Shown here piece after piece: positions 16,330 through 25,701 of a stretch of DNA of 64,000 nucleotides. Below the pieces are notes generated by a model, which searched no databases, was not told where the DNA came from, and saw only the letters and a list, made by a program, of their open reading frames with translations. Source of the DNA: Rhodospirillaceae bacterium (GTDB taxonomy: Bacteria > Pseudomonadota > Alphaproteobacteria > GCA-2731375). Location of the stretch: contig JABJKS010000085.1 in assembly GCA_018660265.1 (NCBI GenBank), forward strand, positions 62,001 to 126,000, written 5' to 3'. Each line of letters begins with the position of its first letter. Position 1 is the stretch's first letter. Both the position numbers and the translations under genes were made by a program.

Positions 16330-17250
16330 ATCAACGGTGAGAAGCTGACGAGCATCCATGATGCCATTGCCGAATTCGTACAAGACGGCTGTAAGATCGT
16401 GCTGGGGGCGGCGTTGGAGAACGCTGTGCCTTTTGCCGCAACCCATGAATTGATCCGCCAGGGCCGGCGCGGGCTGAATATGATCGCGCCGATATCGGAT
16501 ATTTCCACCGATATGTTGATTGGCGCGGGCTGTGTGACGGAGGTGACGGGTGCCTGGGTCGGCAATGTATCGGGCGGTATGGGGCATAATTATCGCCGGG
16601 CCGCCGAACATGGCACACCCCATCCCATCAAGATCAACGACTATTCCAATTTCGCCATCGGTATGGCGTTTTTTGCTGGTGCCTATGGCCTGCCTTATGT
16701 GCCGTTGAAATCCATTTTGGGCTCGGACATTCTGAAATCCAACAAAAACATCAAACTGGACACAGATCCGTTTTCCGGCGAGCCGGTGGCCCTGGTTCCG
16801 GCCTTGAAGCCTGATGTAGCGTTTTTGGTGGTGCAACGGGCCGACCGGTTTGGCAATTCCCACATCTGGGGCTCCACCGGGTTAACCCAGGAGGCCTCCA
16901 TCGCGGCCAACAAAATCATCGTGCTGGCGGATGAGATTGTGGAGCCGGAGGTCATTGCCTCCGACCCATCGCGGGTACTGATCCCCGGCTTTGGCGTCGA
17001 TGCGGTCTGTCATGTGCCCGCCGCCTGCCACCCTGCGCCCCTGATTGGGAAATGGCAGCGGGACAATCAATTCTTCCACGACTACCACAAGGAAACCCGC
17101 GAACCGGCGGACTTTGACCGTTGGTGCGATGAATGGGTCCGCGACCTGCCTGACCATACAGCCTATCGGGCCAAGCTGGGCGGTCAGTTGGAAGAATTGC
17201 GAATCTTAGGCGATGCGCCATCAGCTCCCGCCAACTACGCGACGGAGTAA
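16330..17250 (+). CDS. CoA-transferase subunit A (IpdA/GctA-like), unusual ATC start
   Basis: Alpha subunit of a two-component family I CoA-transferase (motifs VALVPALKPDVAFLVVQRAD and DEIVEPEVIASDPSRVLIPG). No ATG, GTG or TTG begins the protein at the family's N-terminus. The frame from 16330 (ATC AAC GGT GAG AAG CTG) gives the expected lead helix TSIHDAIAEFVQDGCKIVLG and is preceded by GGGGGAG seven bases earlier, the ideal SD spacing. The first standard start, GTG at 16399, would remove about 23 residues of the fold. I therefore place the start at ATC 16330 (306 residues). Subunit B lies downstream beyond a MITE-like insertion, and the stop codon TAA is the left copy of its target duplication. 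Glutaconate, 3-oxoacid or IpdAB-like activity is possible. Confidence 0.78.
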   Translation: MNGEKLTSIHDAIAEFVQDGCKIVLGAALENAVPFAATHELIRQGRRGLNMIAPISDISTDMLIGAGCVTEVTGAWVGNVSGGMGHNYRRAAEHGTPHPIKINDYSNFAIGMAFFAGAYGLPYVPLKSILGSDILKSNKNIKLDTDPFSGEPVALVPALKPDVAFLVVQRADRFGNSHIWGSTGLTQEASIAANKIIVLADEIVEPEVIASDPSRVLIPGFGVDAVCHVPAACHPAPLIGKWQRDNQFFHDYHKETREPADFDRWCDEWVRDLPDHTAYRAKLGGQLEELRILGDAPSAPANYATE

Positions 17251-17508
17251 TACCACATTGCGGTGATAAAAACCCAAATAGACGCTTTACGAAGGCTTTC
17301 GGGTAGGAGCGTGTTGCGCCGTGGTGCGTGTACCACAAGCAGCGCGCGACACCGCCGAAAGCCTTCGTAAAGCGCCGAATTCGGTCGTTTCAGGGGCCCC
17401 TCGGCGGCGTCGTGAAAGCTTGACGGTACCAGCACCGCCGGCGCTTCCACTCCTACCCGAGGGACCCCTGAAACGATCTATATGGGTCTTTATCACCGCA
17501 ATGTGGTA
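17251..17508. mobile_element. MITE-like element with long terminal inverted repeats
   Basis: A 258-bp noncoding element. The outer arms match in the first 20 bases (TACCACATTGCGGTGATAAA) and in 30 of 32. Inside are two more inverted repeats: CGCTTTACGAAGGCTTTCGG (17283-17302) paired perfectly with 17355-17374, and TCGTTTCAGGGGCCCCTCGG (17385-17404) paired 19/20 with 17457-17476, so the transcript could fold like a cloverleaf. TAA flanks both ends (17248-17250 and 17509-17511), fitting a 3-bp target duplication. It has no transposase, so a nonautonomous element is inferred. It separates the SD of the next gene from its start codon. Confidence 0.82.
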
Positions 17509-17518
17509 TAAGATCATC

Positions 17519-18280
17519 ATGCACGAATATTCAACACAGGAACTGATGATCATCGCCGCGGCCCGGCAAATAGCCGATGGCGAACGTATTTTCGTCGGCA
17601 TGCGCCTGCCCATCACAGCCTATGGCGTGGCCCGGTTGACCCACGCCCCGAATGCCGTCGGCCTGTTCGAAAGCGGCGTCGCGCGATATGAACCCGCCGA
17701 CGGGATGCTCTACACCATGTGCGACGGCCCCAATCAACTGGGTGCTGCCTGGACCACGGGGCTGATCCAGATCATGGGCCTGTTAAGTGGCGGGCGGGTC
17801 CATGCGGGTTTCATTGGCGGGGCGGAGGTGGATAAATTCGGCAACATCAATACCTCCTACATCGGTGACATTGACAATCCCAAAGTTAAATTGCCCGGAT
17901 CAGGCGGTGCGCCGGACATCGCGGCCATGGCGGAGAGGTTGGTAATTATCATCAACCATCAAAAACACCGCCTGGTGGAGAAGGTGGATTTCATCACCTC
18001 GCCCGGCTTCCTCGACGGCGGCGATGCCCGAAAAAAAGCCGGCCTACCGGGGGGTGGTCCGGCCATGCTGATCACCGACCGGGCCACATTGCAGCCCTAT
18101 GGCCCGGACAACGAATTTCATCTGGCATCGATCCATCCCGGCCACACCTTGGAAGAGGTGGTGGGGAATACCGGGTGGGACCTGAAATCCATGCCAAACG
18201 TCACGGAAACCCCACCGCCCACTGAGGCGGAAATGGACGCCCTGCACCATATCGACAAGGAAGGCTTCTGGCGCAGCTAG
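17519..18280 (+). CDS. CoA-transferase subunit B
   Basis: The 253-residue beta subunit partner of the gene ending at 17250. GLFESGVARYEP carries E51, in the position of the glutamate that forms the glutamyl-CoA intermediate in glutaconate CoA-transferase. GGAEVDKFGNINTSYIGD and GSGGAPDIAAMAERLV are family signatures. ATG 17519 is the first codon of the homologous region; the open frame running upstream through the MITE-like element is not protein-like. Removing the element and one TAA leaves GGAG-TAAGATCATC-ATG, a normal coupled start, so the insertion seems to have separated the gene from its SD. Expression may be low or depend on RNA folding. Confidence 0.87.
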   Translation: MHEYSTQELMIIAAARQIADGERIFVGMRLPITAYGVARLTHAPNAVGLFESGVARYEPADGMLYTMCDGPNQLGAAWTTGLIQIMGLLSGGRVHAGFIGGAEVDKFGNINTSYIGDIDNPKVKLPGSGGAPDIAAMAERLVIIINHQKHRLVEKVDFITSPGFLDGGDARKKAGLPGGGPAMLITDRATLQPYGPDNEFHLASIHPGHTLEEVVGNTGWDLKSMPNVTETPPPTEAEMDALHHIDKEGFWRS

Positions 18281-18449
18281 CGCGAACGTGTTTTCAGAAG
18301 GGCCCCTAATTCTGCACAAAGGTGGGGCTTAGCATTTAGCATAAGACAATCTTAATACTTCACGACTATTCAAAACGGACTATGCACTCTGGGCTGCATG
18401 ACATGACCTCAGTGCATAATAAATTTTTGAAACTGTCCGGGTATTTGGC

Positions 18450-18779
18450 ATGGGTGACCATGAAAATGCTGGCCGTGCTTTGTGGCCTGCAATCCTTTTA
18501 TTGATCGTGAGCGTATTTTCAATCTCGGCTGCGATGACCATTCCGCCTGCCCAAGCGCGACAGGTCGCCGTGGTCTTCTCACCCACGGCAAATGCGGGCG
18601 ATGTTGCAACTGCCATAGCGCAGTCGGGAAGCCTGTTCGTACGCGCCGGTGCCTTTGACAATGTCGTCATCGTGCAGTTGGCGGACAACAAACACTACAC
18701 AGAACTTTACCTACATGGTGCCTGGCTAGTGTTGGATCCTGTTGCTGCTGGCGGGTGTGCGATCAACAATAATTTTTGA
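18450..18779 (+). CDS. Small membrane-anchored or secreted hypothetical protein
   Basis: A 109-residue protein. Residues 11-34 form one hydrophobic helix ([19 protein letters not shown]) followed by PPAQA, which may be a signal peptidase site. The remaining roughly 70 residues would be periplasmic ([20 protein letters not shown], a hydrophobic core and [20 protein letters not shown]). No family recognised. It ends 53 bp before the chemoreceptor start on the same strand, so the two may be co-expressed and this could be a periplasmic accessory. The single C-terminal Cys is of unknown role. Confidence 0.6.
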   Translation: MGDHENAGRALWPAILLLIVSVFSISAAMTIPPAQARQVAVVFSPTANAGDVATAIAQSGSLFVRAGAFDNVVIVQLADNKHYTELYLHGAWLVLDPVAAGGCAINNNF

Positions 18780-18832
18780 GAAAAGCGCCGAATATCAATC
18801 CCCACAAATCTTTCAACTATGGAGCCTTATTT

Positions 18833-20290
18833 ATGAATAGACTTGCTGAAATCCGTGCCACCGTGGCGCGTTGGTTTCTTATTTATCTATGGCTTCATCT
18901 GCCTCTGATCGGTGTCGTTGGTTATCTCCTCGATAGCGCAATTATACTGCCAATGGCCATCGCCTCGATTTGTATTGTTGCCACGACCGCTACTTGGTGG
19001 CGCGCGAAGGGTGCAGCTACGACACGCTACATGGCCGCCGTCGCCTTGATCGCCATGCCGTCGCTGCTGGTATTTCAATTCGCCGGCCATCCCTGGCAAA
19101 TCGACATGCATATGTATTTCTTTGCCGCCCTCGCCATGCTTGCGGCATTCTGTGATTGGCGGGTGATGCTGCTGGCAACCACGACCATAGCCGTGCATCA
19201 TTTGGCGCTAAATTTCCTACTGCCCATGGCGGTATTTCCCGCAGGCGGGGATTTCTTCCGCGTTATCCTGCATGCCATCGTCGTGGTCGTCGAAGCCGCC
19301 ACCTTGATCTGGATTTCATTCCGCATGGTCGTCGCCCTGCAAGAGGCAGAAAATGCCATCGAAGAAGCCGAAATCGCGCAAAAGGAAACCGCACTTATGG
19401 TCGAAAAGCAGCGCCAGACCGAAGCTGCTGCCGCTGATGACCGTCGTAATGCTGTCCATCAATTGGCAAAGGATCTGGAGACAAATGTTCTGGGTACCGT
19501 CCAGTCCGTGGATGATGCGGCCAATAACCTGACCCAATCGGCTGAAACTCTAAGCGGCACCGCTGACACCGCGGTCCAGGGCTCTAACAGTGTCACCAGC
19601 TCGGCTCAGGTCGCTGCCGAGGATGCCCAATCGGTCGCCGCTGCAGCCGAAGAATTAAGTCGATCAATCGACGAAATTTCCATGCAGGTCGGTAATTCGA
19701 GCAATGTCGCGCAAACAGCAGCGGACCAGGCTAAAGGCGTTATGGCAAAAGTTGGCGGTCTGGCCGAAGCGTCACAGCGGATTGGCGAAATCGTACATTT
19801 GATCAACGACATCGCAAGTCAGACCAACTTGCTGGCCCTGAACGCAACGATCGAGGCTGCCCGTGCGGGCGAAGCCGGTAAAGGCTTCGCCGTGGTAGCC
19901 TCCGAGGTGAAAGGCTTGGCGACGCAGACGGCCAACGCAACAGAGGAAATTTCAAACCAAATCACTGAAATCCAAAACTCCACCGGTGAAGCGGTTGATG
20001 CCATAAAAGAAATCAACGGTGTAATTGGCGAAATCAATGATATCAGTTCCACCGTGGCCACCGCGGTCTCCGAACAAGGTCAGGCGACCCAGGAAATTAG
20101 CCGTAGTGCGCAGTCATTGCTCAATAGCAACGATCAGGTTAACGACTCTATCAATGCGGTCGGCAAGAATATGGATGAGACCGGACAATTCGCCAAAGAC
20201 ATGCTTAAATCAACGCGTCAGATGTCGGAACGTTCACAGGAATTGCGACAGCATGTGGAGAAATTCCTGAAACAGGTTATCGCCGCATAA
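18833..20290 (+). CDS. Methyl-accepting chemotaxis protein with polytopic membrane sensor
   Basis: A 485-residue chemoreceptor. Residues 1-165 contain about six hydrophobic segments with almost no periplasmic domain, and a His-containing stretch ([20 protein letters not shown], then [17 protein letters not shown]) recurring in some alphaproteobacterial receptors, possibly for a cofactor or membrane signal. A coiled coil starts near residue 180. The signalling domain has the hairpin tip [23 protein letters not shown] 18833 follows GGAG at 8 bases. A clear terminator ends the gene. No che genes lie in the window, so the receptor must feed a distant pathway. Ligand unknown. Confidence 0.9.
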   Translation: MNRLAEIRATVARWFLIYLWLHLPLIGVVGYLLDSAIILPMAIASICIVATTATWWRAKGAATTRYMAAVALIAMPSLLVFQFAGHPWQIDMHMYFFAALAMLAAFCDWRVMLLATTTIAVHHLALNFLLPMAVFPAGGDFFRVILHAIVVVVEAATLIWISFRMVVALQEAENAIEEAEIAQKETALMVEKQRQTEAAAADDRRNAVHQLAKDLETNVLGTVQSVDDAANNLTQSAETLSGTADTAVQGSNSVTSSAQVAAEDAQSVAAAAEELSRSIDEISMQVGNSSNVAQTAADQAKGVMAKVGGLAEASQRIGEIVHLINDIASQTNLLALNATIEAARAGEAGKGFAVVASEVKGLATQTANATEEISNQITEIQNSTGEAVDAIKEINGVIGEINDISSTVATAVSEQGQATQEISRSAQSLLNSNDQVNDSINAVGKNMDETGQFAKDMLKSTRQMSERSQELRQHVEKFLKQVIAA

Positions 20291-20311
20291 AACGATTACA
20301 ATAGGCAATAG

Positions 20312-20337
20312 AACGGCAGCCTTCGGGCTGCCGTTTT
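20312..20337 (+). terminator. Rho-independent terminator after the chemoreceptor gene
   Basis: The hairpin CGGCAGC-C-TTCG-G-GCTGCCG has a UUCG-type tetraloop and is followed by TTTT. It lies about 20 bp past the stop. Confidence 0.9.
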
Positions 20338-20365
20338 AGTTTCCGTTGTAGCCTTTTGACATTGC

Positions 20366-21046
20366 TCACTCCGGCGGCGGGAGAGCGATATCAAAGCGGC
20401 GTTGCAAAATATCGTCGATCAGTTCGAAGCAGGCACCATAGCGGACCACTTCCATAGTCTCTACATTCAGCAGGGTCGATGAGGCTTTGTAGGGATGATA
20501 TTTGCGCAGGCCGTAATCGATGATGATATCGGCAATGGCGGTAATCTCGGGCTCCATATCCTCGACCCGGAACTTGGTGCCTTGCAGGGACCGATTGGCG
20601 GACGAGCCGAACAGGGGATGGCCTGCCGCGAGACTAAGCTGGCTGATGGCGCCGTGGAATGGGCCCGCATTCATCAAAAGACAAATTGTGCCGTCTTTGG
20701 AACTGCCTTCGAGGCTTTTCGTCGTCAGCGCCGTCATCAGGGGGTGGGACAGATCGCACGGCGCGATGACGCCCAGGGGCAGGCCCGCATCCACGGTGAT
20801 GGCGGCGATCACATCGCGGGCCCGTTGATCGACCACGTGAATGGCTTCATGCACATCCTGATCGCCGATCATGGCGTTTAGTTTCGTCGCGGCCCGGCCC
20901 TTGGTTTCAAATATACGGGCCAGCGCCGCCTCCGCCCCGCCGATCAGGGAATAGCCCACATCCATGGGCAAAATAGCAATGCCTCCCTGTTGCAGTACCG
21001 CAAAGGCCCGTGCCGCATCGCCCGCAATATCAAATCGTCCCAGCAT
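20366..21046 (-). CDS. Sua5/YciO/YrdC family protein
   Basis: A 226-residue protein with the YrdC RNA-binding fold: AFAVLQQGGIAILPMDVGYSL at the N-terminus, ETKGRAATKLNAMIG (the KxR region), and LFGSSANRSLQGTKF, the SxN motif of the family. TsaC/Sua5 members make threonylcarbamoyl-AMP for tRNA t6A. This one departs from the core motif (P-TDT-Y-L becomes PMDVGYSL) and has a distinct C-terminus, so it may be a paralogue with another substrate, not the housekeeping enzyme. The ATG 21046 start is preferred over TTG 21064. It is convergent with the chemoreceptor gene. Confidence 0.75.
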   Translation of the reverse strand: MLGRFDIAGDAARAFAVLQQGGIAILPMDVGYSLIGGAEAALARIFETKGRAATKLNAMIGDQDVHEAIHVVDQRARDVIAAITVDAGLPLGVIAPCDLSHPLMTALTTKSLEGSSKDGTICLLMNAGPFHGAISQLSLAAGHPLFGSSANRSLQGTKFRVEDMEPEITAIADIIIDYGLRKYHPYKASSTLLNVETMEVVRYGACFELIDDILQRRFDIALPPPE

Positions 21047-21248
21047 AAAATATATTTCCCACAATAATTTCAGACAGATTGGTACAAATCACCGGCTCTG
21101 GAAACCATTGATTTTTCGATTTTTTGGGGGACAGAATTCCCGCTGCGTGAGGTATAGAGGGGCCTGTACCGCACCGGCGTTCTTGTATTAGACTAGCCCC
21201 CGATCAAGCGTTAGGGGCGCTGATAGCTTTACATTAAAAGGATGCCTG

Positions 21249-23765
21249 ATGGCGAACGACGGTGGCGGCGGCTCGAGCGATTGGTTCACGAAACAACTCT
21301 CTGATTTGAAGGGAGACATGGGCCAGTTGGAAGACAAATTGCGCCGTCCCGACGGCAAAGATAGTGGCGGCTCGGGACAAGGCGGCAGGGGTCGCGCATC
21401 AGCCTCGGCGGGAATTTCACAGCCGCCCACAATTGCACCGCCGCCGACCATCGCACCCGCCCCCACCATTGCCCCGCCGCAGGTAGAGGGGCGCACCGCA
21501 CCGGCCTATACGCCGCCCGCCTATAACCCACCCGCGACCACACCAACGCCGGCACAGGGCCCAGCACCGGCCCCAGCCCCACAGGCGCGCCAGGAAAGCC
21601 CCATTGCAGTACCCATTGAAGTACGGGCACCAAGTGCACCGGCGACAAAAACCAGGCCCACCCCCATAGCAACACCAGCAACGGAGCGGCGACCCCGCAC
21701 GACGGGTGGCGAGGGCGGCTATCGCCTGGGCGTCGATGTGGGCGGCACCTTCACGGATCTGTTGTTGATCGATGAAGGCAGCGGCCATGCCTTCACAGCC
21801 AAGGTGCCTTCAACGCCGGAGGATTCCTCCCAAGGGGTGTTGTTCGGCATCGAAAAAATCTGTGCCGAGGCCGGCCTGGACCCAACCACAATCGACCGCG
21901 TCATGCACGGCACCACCGTGGCCACCAATACGGTCCTGACGGGCAACGGTGCTTTAGTCGGGTTGATCACCACCAAGGGCTATAAACAAGTGCTGCAGAT
22001 TGCCCGGTCATATGTGCCCGGCGGCCTGGGCGGCTGGGTGATTTTCAACAAGAGCGACCCCCTGGCCCCGCTGGAACTGACCATAGAGGCGCATGAGCGC
22101 ATGAGCGCCCTGGGTGAGGTGGTCCAGCCCCTGGACGAAAAGGCCATGGCGGACGACATCGCCACGCTGAAAGACAGTGGGGTTGAGGCCCTGACCATTT
22201 CCCTGGTCAATGCCTATGCCAATGGCGAGCATGAACAACGCATCCGGACCATTGCGGAGCGGGTGCTGCCAGGCATTCCCGTCTCCATCTCGTCCGAAGT
22301 AATTCCAGAGATGTATGAGTACGAGCGGGCGGAGACCACGGTGGTCAATTCCTACATCCGCCCCGTCGTGGCGAAATATATCGAAAACCTGGAAAGGGAG
22401 TTGGATAGCCGTATGAATGGTGTCCAGCTGCATATTCTACGCTCTGACGGCGGCCTGGCTTCAGCTGAGGCGGCCAAGGCGGCGCCGGTCAATTTGTTGA
22501 TGAGTGGGCCTGCGGGTGGCGTCTCGGGCGCGATCTGGATCGCCAAGCAGGCGGGGTACGAGAACCTTTTGACATTCGATATGGGCGGCACCTCCACTGA
22601 TGTGGCCCTGATCGAAGGCGGCGTGGCGCGGACCCGGCGGGAAACCCGCGTGGCCGACGTTACCGTGCGCGCATCGTCCATCGATGTACGTACGGTTGGT
22701 GCGGGGGGCGGTTCCATCGCCTATGTGCCGGAGTTGACCAAAGCATTACGTGTGGGCCCGCAAAGTGCGGGTGCCGAACCGGGGCCCGCTGCCTATGGCA
22801 AGGGCGGGGAAGAACCCACCGTGACCGATGCCAATGTGGTCTTGGGCTATCTGCCATCGGGCGCGAAACTGGGCGGCGATATGCAGCTTGATTATGCTGC
22901 GTCCGAGCGCGCCATGAAAAAGGTCGCCGACGGCATGGGACTGGGCATCAAGGAAGCGGCCGAGGGCATCGTCAACATCGTCAACGAAAATATGTTCGGT
23001 GCCCTGCGTCTGGTTTCCGTGGAACAGGGCTATGACCCACGGGATTTTGCCCTGGTCGGGTTTGGTGGCGCGGGGCCCTTGCACGCCAACGCCCTGGGCA
23101 AATTGATGGGCAGTTGGCCCGTGATGATACCGCCCGGTCCCGGTGTGCTGTGCGCCTATGGCGATGCCACGACCCGGGTGCGTGATGAAGCCTCCCGCAC
23201 CTTCGTACGGCGTTTCGAGGAAACCTCGGATGGCGAGGTTCGCGGCATTTTGGAAGAGCTGGCGGAGATCGCGGCCCATGCCCTGGATAACGAAGGCGTC
23301 GCCCGGGCCGATCAGACAACCCTGTATCAGATCGATCTGCGTTACGCGGGCCAGGCCATGCAGTTGACCGTTGATATGACGCCTGAAGATTATGGCCGGG
23401 GCGGCCTGGTCGCCGCCGGGACGGAATTCAATGCCATTCACGAACAGATGTTCACCTTCTCGCTGGAAACCGGGCACGAACTTTATAACCTGCGCGCCCT
23501 GGTCCAAGGCCGGGAAAGCTCCGCCAAGGCGGAAACCCTGCAAACGGGGGGCGACGATCCATCTGCTGCCGCCTATATGGACACCTCTGTCTATGTCGAG
23601 GGCCGGGATCAACCCGCCAAGATCTATGACCGCAGCAAATTATTGGCGGGCAATCGGATCCCCGGCCCCGCCATCGTCACCGAAATGGACTCCACCACAT
23701 TGATCCTGCCCAATCATGAGGGCGAGGTTGATAACGTGGGTAATATTCTGATCCGGCCCATTTAA
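21249..23765 (+). CDS. Hydantoinase/oxoprolinase subunit A with proline-rich N-terminal extension
   Basis: An 838-residue protein. From about residue 160 it is a standard HyuA/5-oxoprolinase A subunit (YRLGVDVGGTFTDLLLIDEG phosphate motif, VMHGTTVATNTVLTG, LLTFDMGGTSTDVALIEGG), an ATP-dependent ring-opening enzyme of the ASKHA fold. Residues 1-45 are hydrophilic with a short helix (WFTKQLSDLKGDMGQLEDKL), and 50-155 are Pro/Ala/Thr-rich low complexity with repeated PPTIAP units; family members normally start at the phosphate motif. ATG 21249 has AAAAGGA upstream, so the extension is probably translated. Subunit B follows after 28 bp. Substrate could be hydantoin, oxoproline, acetone- or acetophenone-type compounds. 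Confidence 0.9.
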   Translation: MANDGGGGSSDWFTKQLSDLKGDMGQLEDKLRRPDGKDSGGSGQGGRGRASASAGISQPPTIAPPPTIAPAPTIAPPQVEGRTAPAYTPPAYNPPATTPTPAQGPAPAPAPQARQESPIAVPIEVRAPSAPATKTRPTPIATPATERRPRTTGGEGGYRLGVDVGGTFTDLLLIDEGSGHAFTAKVPSTPEDSSQGVLFGIEKICAEAGLDPTTIDRVMHGTTVATNTVLTGNGALVGLITTKGYKQVLQIARSYVPGGLGGWVIFNKSDPLAPLELTIEAHERMSALGEVVQPLDEKAMADDIATLKDSGVEALTISLVNAYANGEHEQRIRTIAERVLPGIPVSISSEVIPEMYEYERAETTVVNSYIRPVVAKYIENLERELDSRMNGVQLHILRSDGGLASAEAAKAAPVNLLMSGPAGGVSGAIWIAKQAGYENLLTFDMGGTSTDVALIEGGVARTRRETRVADVTVRASSIDVRTVGAGGGSIAYVPELTKALRVGPQSAGAEPGPAAYGKGGEEPTVTDANVVLGYLPSGAKLGGDMQLDYAASERAMKKVADGMGLGIKEAAEGIVNIVNENMFGALRLVSVEQGYDPRDFALVGFGGAGPLHANALGKLMGSWPVMIPPGPGVLCAYGDATTRVRDEASRTFVRRFEETSDGEVRGILEELAEIAAHALDNEGVARADQTTLYQIDLRYAGQAMQLTVDMTPEDYGRGGLVAAGTEFNAIHEQMFTFSLETGHELYNLRALVQGRESSAKAETLQTGGDDPSAAAYMDTSVYVEGRDQPAKIYDRSKLLAGNRIPGPAIVTEMDSTTLILPNHEGEVDNVGNILIRPI

Positions 23766-23793
23766 TCCAGATAACGCGATAAGGGGTAAGGCC

Positions 23794-25701
23794 ATGCCTG
23801 CCAAGATTATTCAGACCAACAACACACCATTTCGGAAAATCGATCTGGATCCCATCACCCTGGATATTGTCGAGAACGCCTTGCGCAATGCCCGTGATGA
23901 AATGGATGCGGTGTTGTTCCGCACCGCCATGTCGCCGGGTATTCGGGAGCAGCATGACGCCTTTCCCATGATCGCCAATCAGGACGGCAAGATGGTGGTG
24001 GGGCAGTTCGGCTCCTTCTTCCATGGCTTCCAGGAGGGCTATCACGGCACCATTGAGGAAGGCGATGTCTTCCTGACCAACGATCCATATTCGTGCAACG
24101 GCGCCATCAGCCATCTGAACGATTGGTTGACCATGATGCCCATCTATATCGATGGCCGCCTGGTGGCCTGGGGCGCCATGTTCGGGCATATGACCGATAT
24201 CGGCGGTAAGGTGCCGGGCAGTCTGCCCACCGATGCCGCGCAATTATTCGAAGAAGGCGTGCAGGTCCCGCCCGTGAAAATCTACCGCAAGGGGGTTCTC
24301 AACGAAGAAATTCTGGAATTAATCCTGCGCAACTGCCGCCTGCCGGAATGGAACCGATCAGACTTCAACGCGATTATCGCGGCCCTGCGCATGGCAGAGC
24401 GGCGCGTGGTGGAAAACTGCAAGCGTTTCGGCGTGGATGAATTCGTCACCGCCATGGACGAGATGCTGGATCGTAACAAGCGGGCCATGGGCACCATCCT
24501 GAAACAGGTGATCCCGGAGCAGAAACAGTATTTCGAAGATTACATCGACGACGACGGCGTCGGCATGGGCCCCTACAAAATCGCCTGCACCTTGTGGCGC
24601 GAAGGCGACATGGCGATCTTTGATTTCGAGGGCACGGACCCGCAATCCATATCCTCGGTCAACTTTTTATTGAACGAAGAAATGTTCAAGATGTTCCTGG
24701 GCGCATTCTTCATCAATCTGTTCGACCCGCAAATCCTGTTCAACGACGGCTTCTATGATCTGGTGGAGGTGCGCATCCCGCGCGGCACCATATTGAAACC
24801 AATTCGGCCTGCGGCGCTCAGCTGCCGGACCCATCTGCTGGGCCGCATCTTTGATATTATGAGCGGCCTGCTGGGACAAAGCTCCCCCGATGCCCTGTGC
24901 GCAGCGGGCTTTTCCGACAGCCCGCATTTCATGTACTCAGGCTATGACAAGAACGGCGAGTGGTATCAGCTATATCAAATCGGCTTTGGCGGTATTCCGG
25001 GCCGCCCCGCCGGTGACGGTGCCGACGGCCATTCCCTGTGGCCCGCCTTCACCAATGTGCCGAACGAATTTCTGGAGGCATATTTCCCCCTGCGTATCAC
25101 GCAGTATGAAACCATCGCGGATAGTGGCGGGGCCGGCCTGCACCGGGGCGGCAATGGCCTGTCCATCGGCTATCAGTTTTTGGAGCCGGGCAATATCTCC
25201 ATCCATGATGACCGCTGGCTGACCCACCCCTGGGGCGTCAACGGCGGCCACCCCGGCGCGCGCAGCACCAAGTTGATGGCCCGGGCCGACGGCACAGAGG
25301 AATGGATGGAGTCCAAATGCGACCGCATCCAGGTCAACGCCGGTGATACCTTATTCTTCAACACCTGGGGCGGCGGCGGCTGGGGCGACCCCCTGGCGCG
25401 AGACCCTGCCCTGGTGGCCCTGGATACCAAACGGGGCCTGGTCACAACCGAAGGTGCGAAACGCTATGGCGTCGTCCTCAGCGTTGACGCGCAGGTTGAT
25501 CAGCGCGGCACAGACGACCTGCGCCGCCGCATGGCAGCGGACCGCGGCAATGTAGAGCTGTTCGACCGTGGCGGCACAATCGAGGAATTGAAAGCCCGCT
25601 GCAAAGCGGACACCACGTTCGAGCCGCCCCGCAACCCGGTCTTCCAGAAATGGATGGGCCGCCAGGAGGCGCCCCGAAAACTGGCGGAAGCGGCGGAATA
25701 G
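23794..25701 (+). CDS. Hydantoinase B/oxoprolinase family protein
   Basis: A 635-residue subunit B of the hydantoinase/oxoprolinase/acetone-acetophenone carboxylase group. Recognisable parts are PITLDIVENALRNARDEMD at the N-terminus, GDVFLTNDPYSCNGAISHLND, SGGAGLHRGGNG and the glycine-rich end WGGGGWGDPLARDP that typifies the family. It partners the HyuA subunit 28 bp upstream, with AAGG before its ATG. Together they would perform ATP-driven hydrolysis or carboxylation; the usual gamma subunit of acetone carboxylases is absent, favouring a hydrolase. Exact substrate unknown. Confidence 0.92.
   Translation: MPAKIIQTNNTPFRKIDLDPITLDIVENALRNARDEMDAVLFRTAMSPGIREQHDAFPMIANQDGKMVVGQFGSFFHGFQEGYHGTIEEGDVFLTNDPYSCNGAISHLNDWLTMMPIYIDGRLVAWGAMFGHMTDIGGKVPGSLPTDAAQLFEEGVQVPPVKIYRKGVLNEEILELILRNCRLPEWNRSDFNAIIAALRMAERRVVENCKRFGVDEFVTAMDEMLDRNKRAMGTILKQVIPEQKQYFEDYIDDDGVGMGPYKIACTLWREGDMAIFDFEGTDPQSISSVNFLLNEEMFKMFLGAFFINLFDPQILFNDGFYDLVEVRIPRGTILKPIRPAALSCRTHLLGRIFDIMSGLLGQSSPDALCAAGFSDSPHFMYSGYDKNGEWYQLYQIGFGGIPGRPAGDGADGHSLWPAFTNVPNEFLEAYFPLRITQYETIADSGGAGLHRGGNGLSIGYQFLEPGNISIHDDRWLTHPWGVNGGHPGARSTKLMARADGTEEWMESKCDRIQVNAGDTLFFNTWGGGGWGDPLARDPALVALDTKRGLVTTEGAKRYGVVLSVDAQVDQRGTDDLRRRMAADRGNVELFDRGGTIEELKARCKADTTFEPPRNPVFQKWMGRQEAPRKLAEAAE

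Noticed and set aside
17321-17518. In-frame N-terminal extension of CoA-transferase B through the MITE-like element
   Set aside because: The sequence is made of the inverted-repeat arms and does not match the family; homology begins at ATG 17519.
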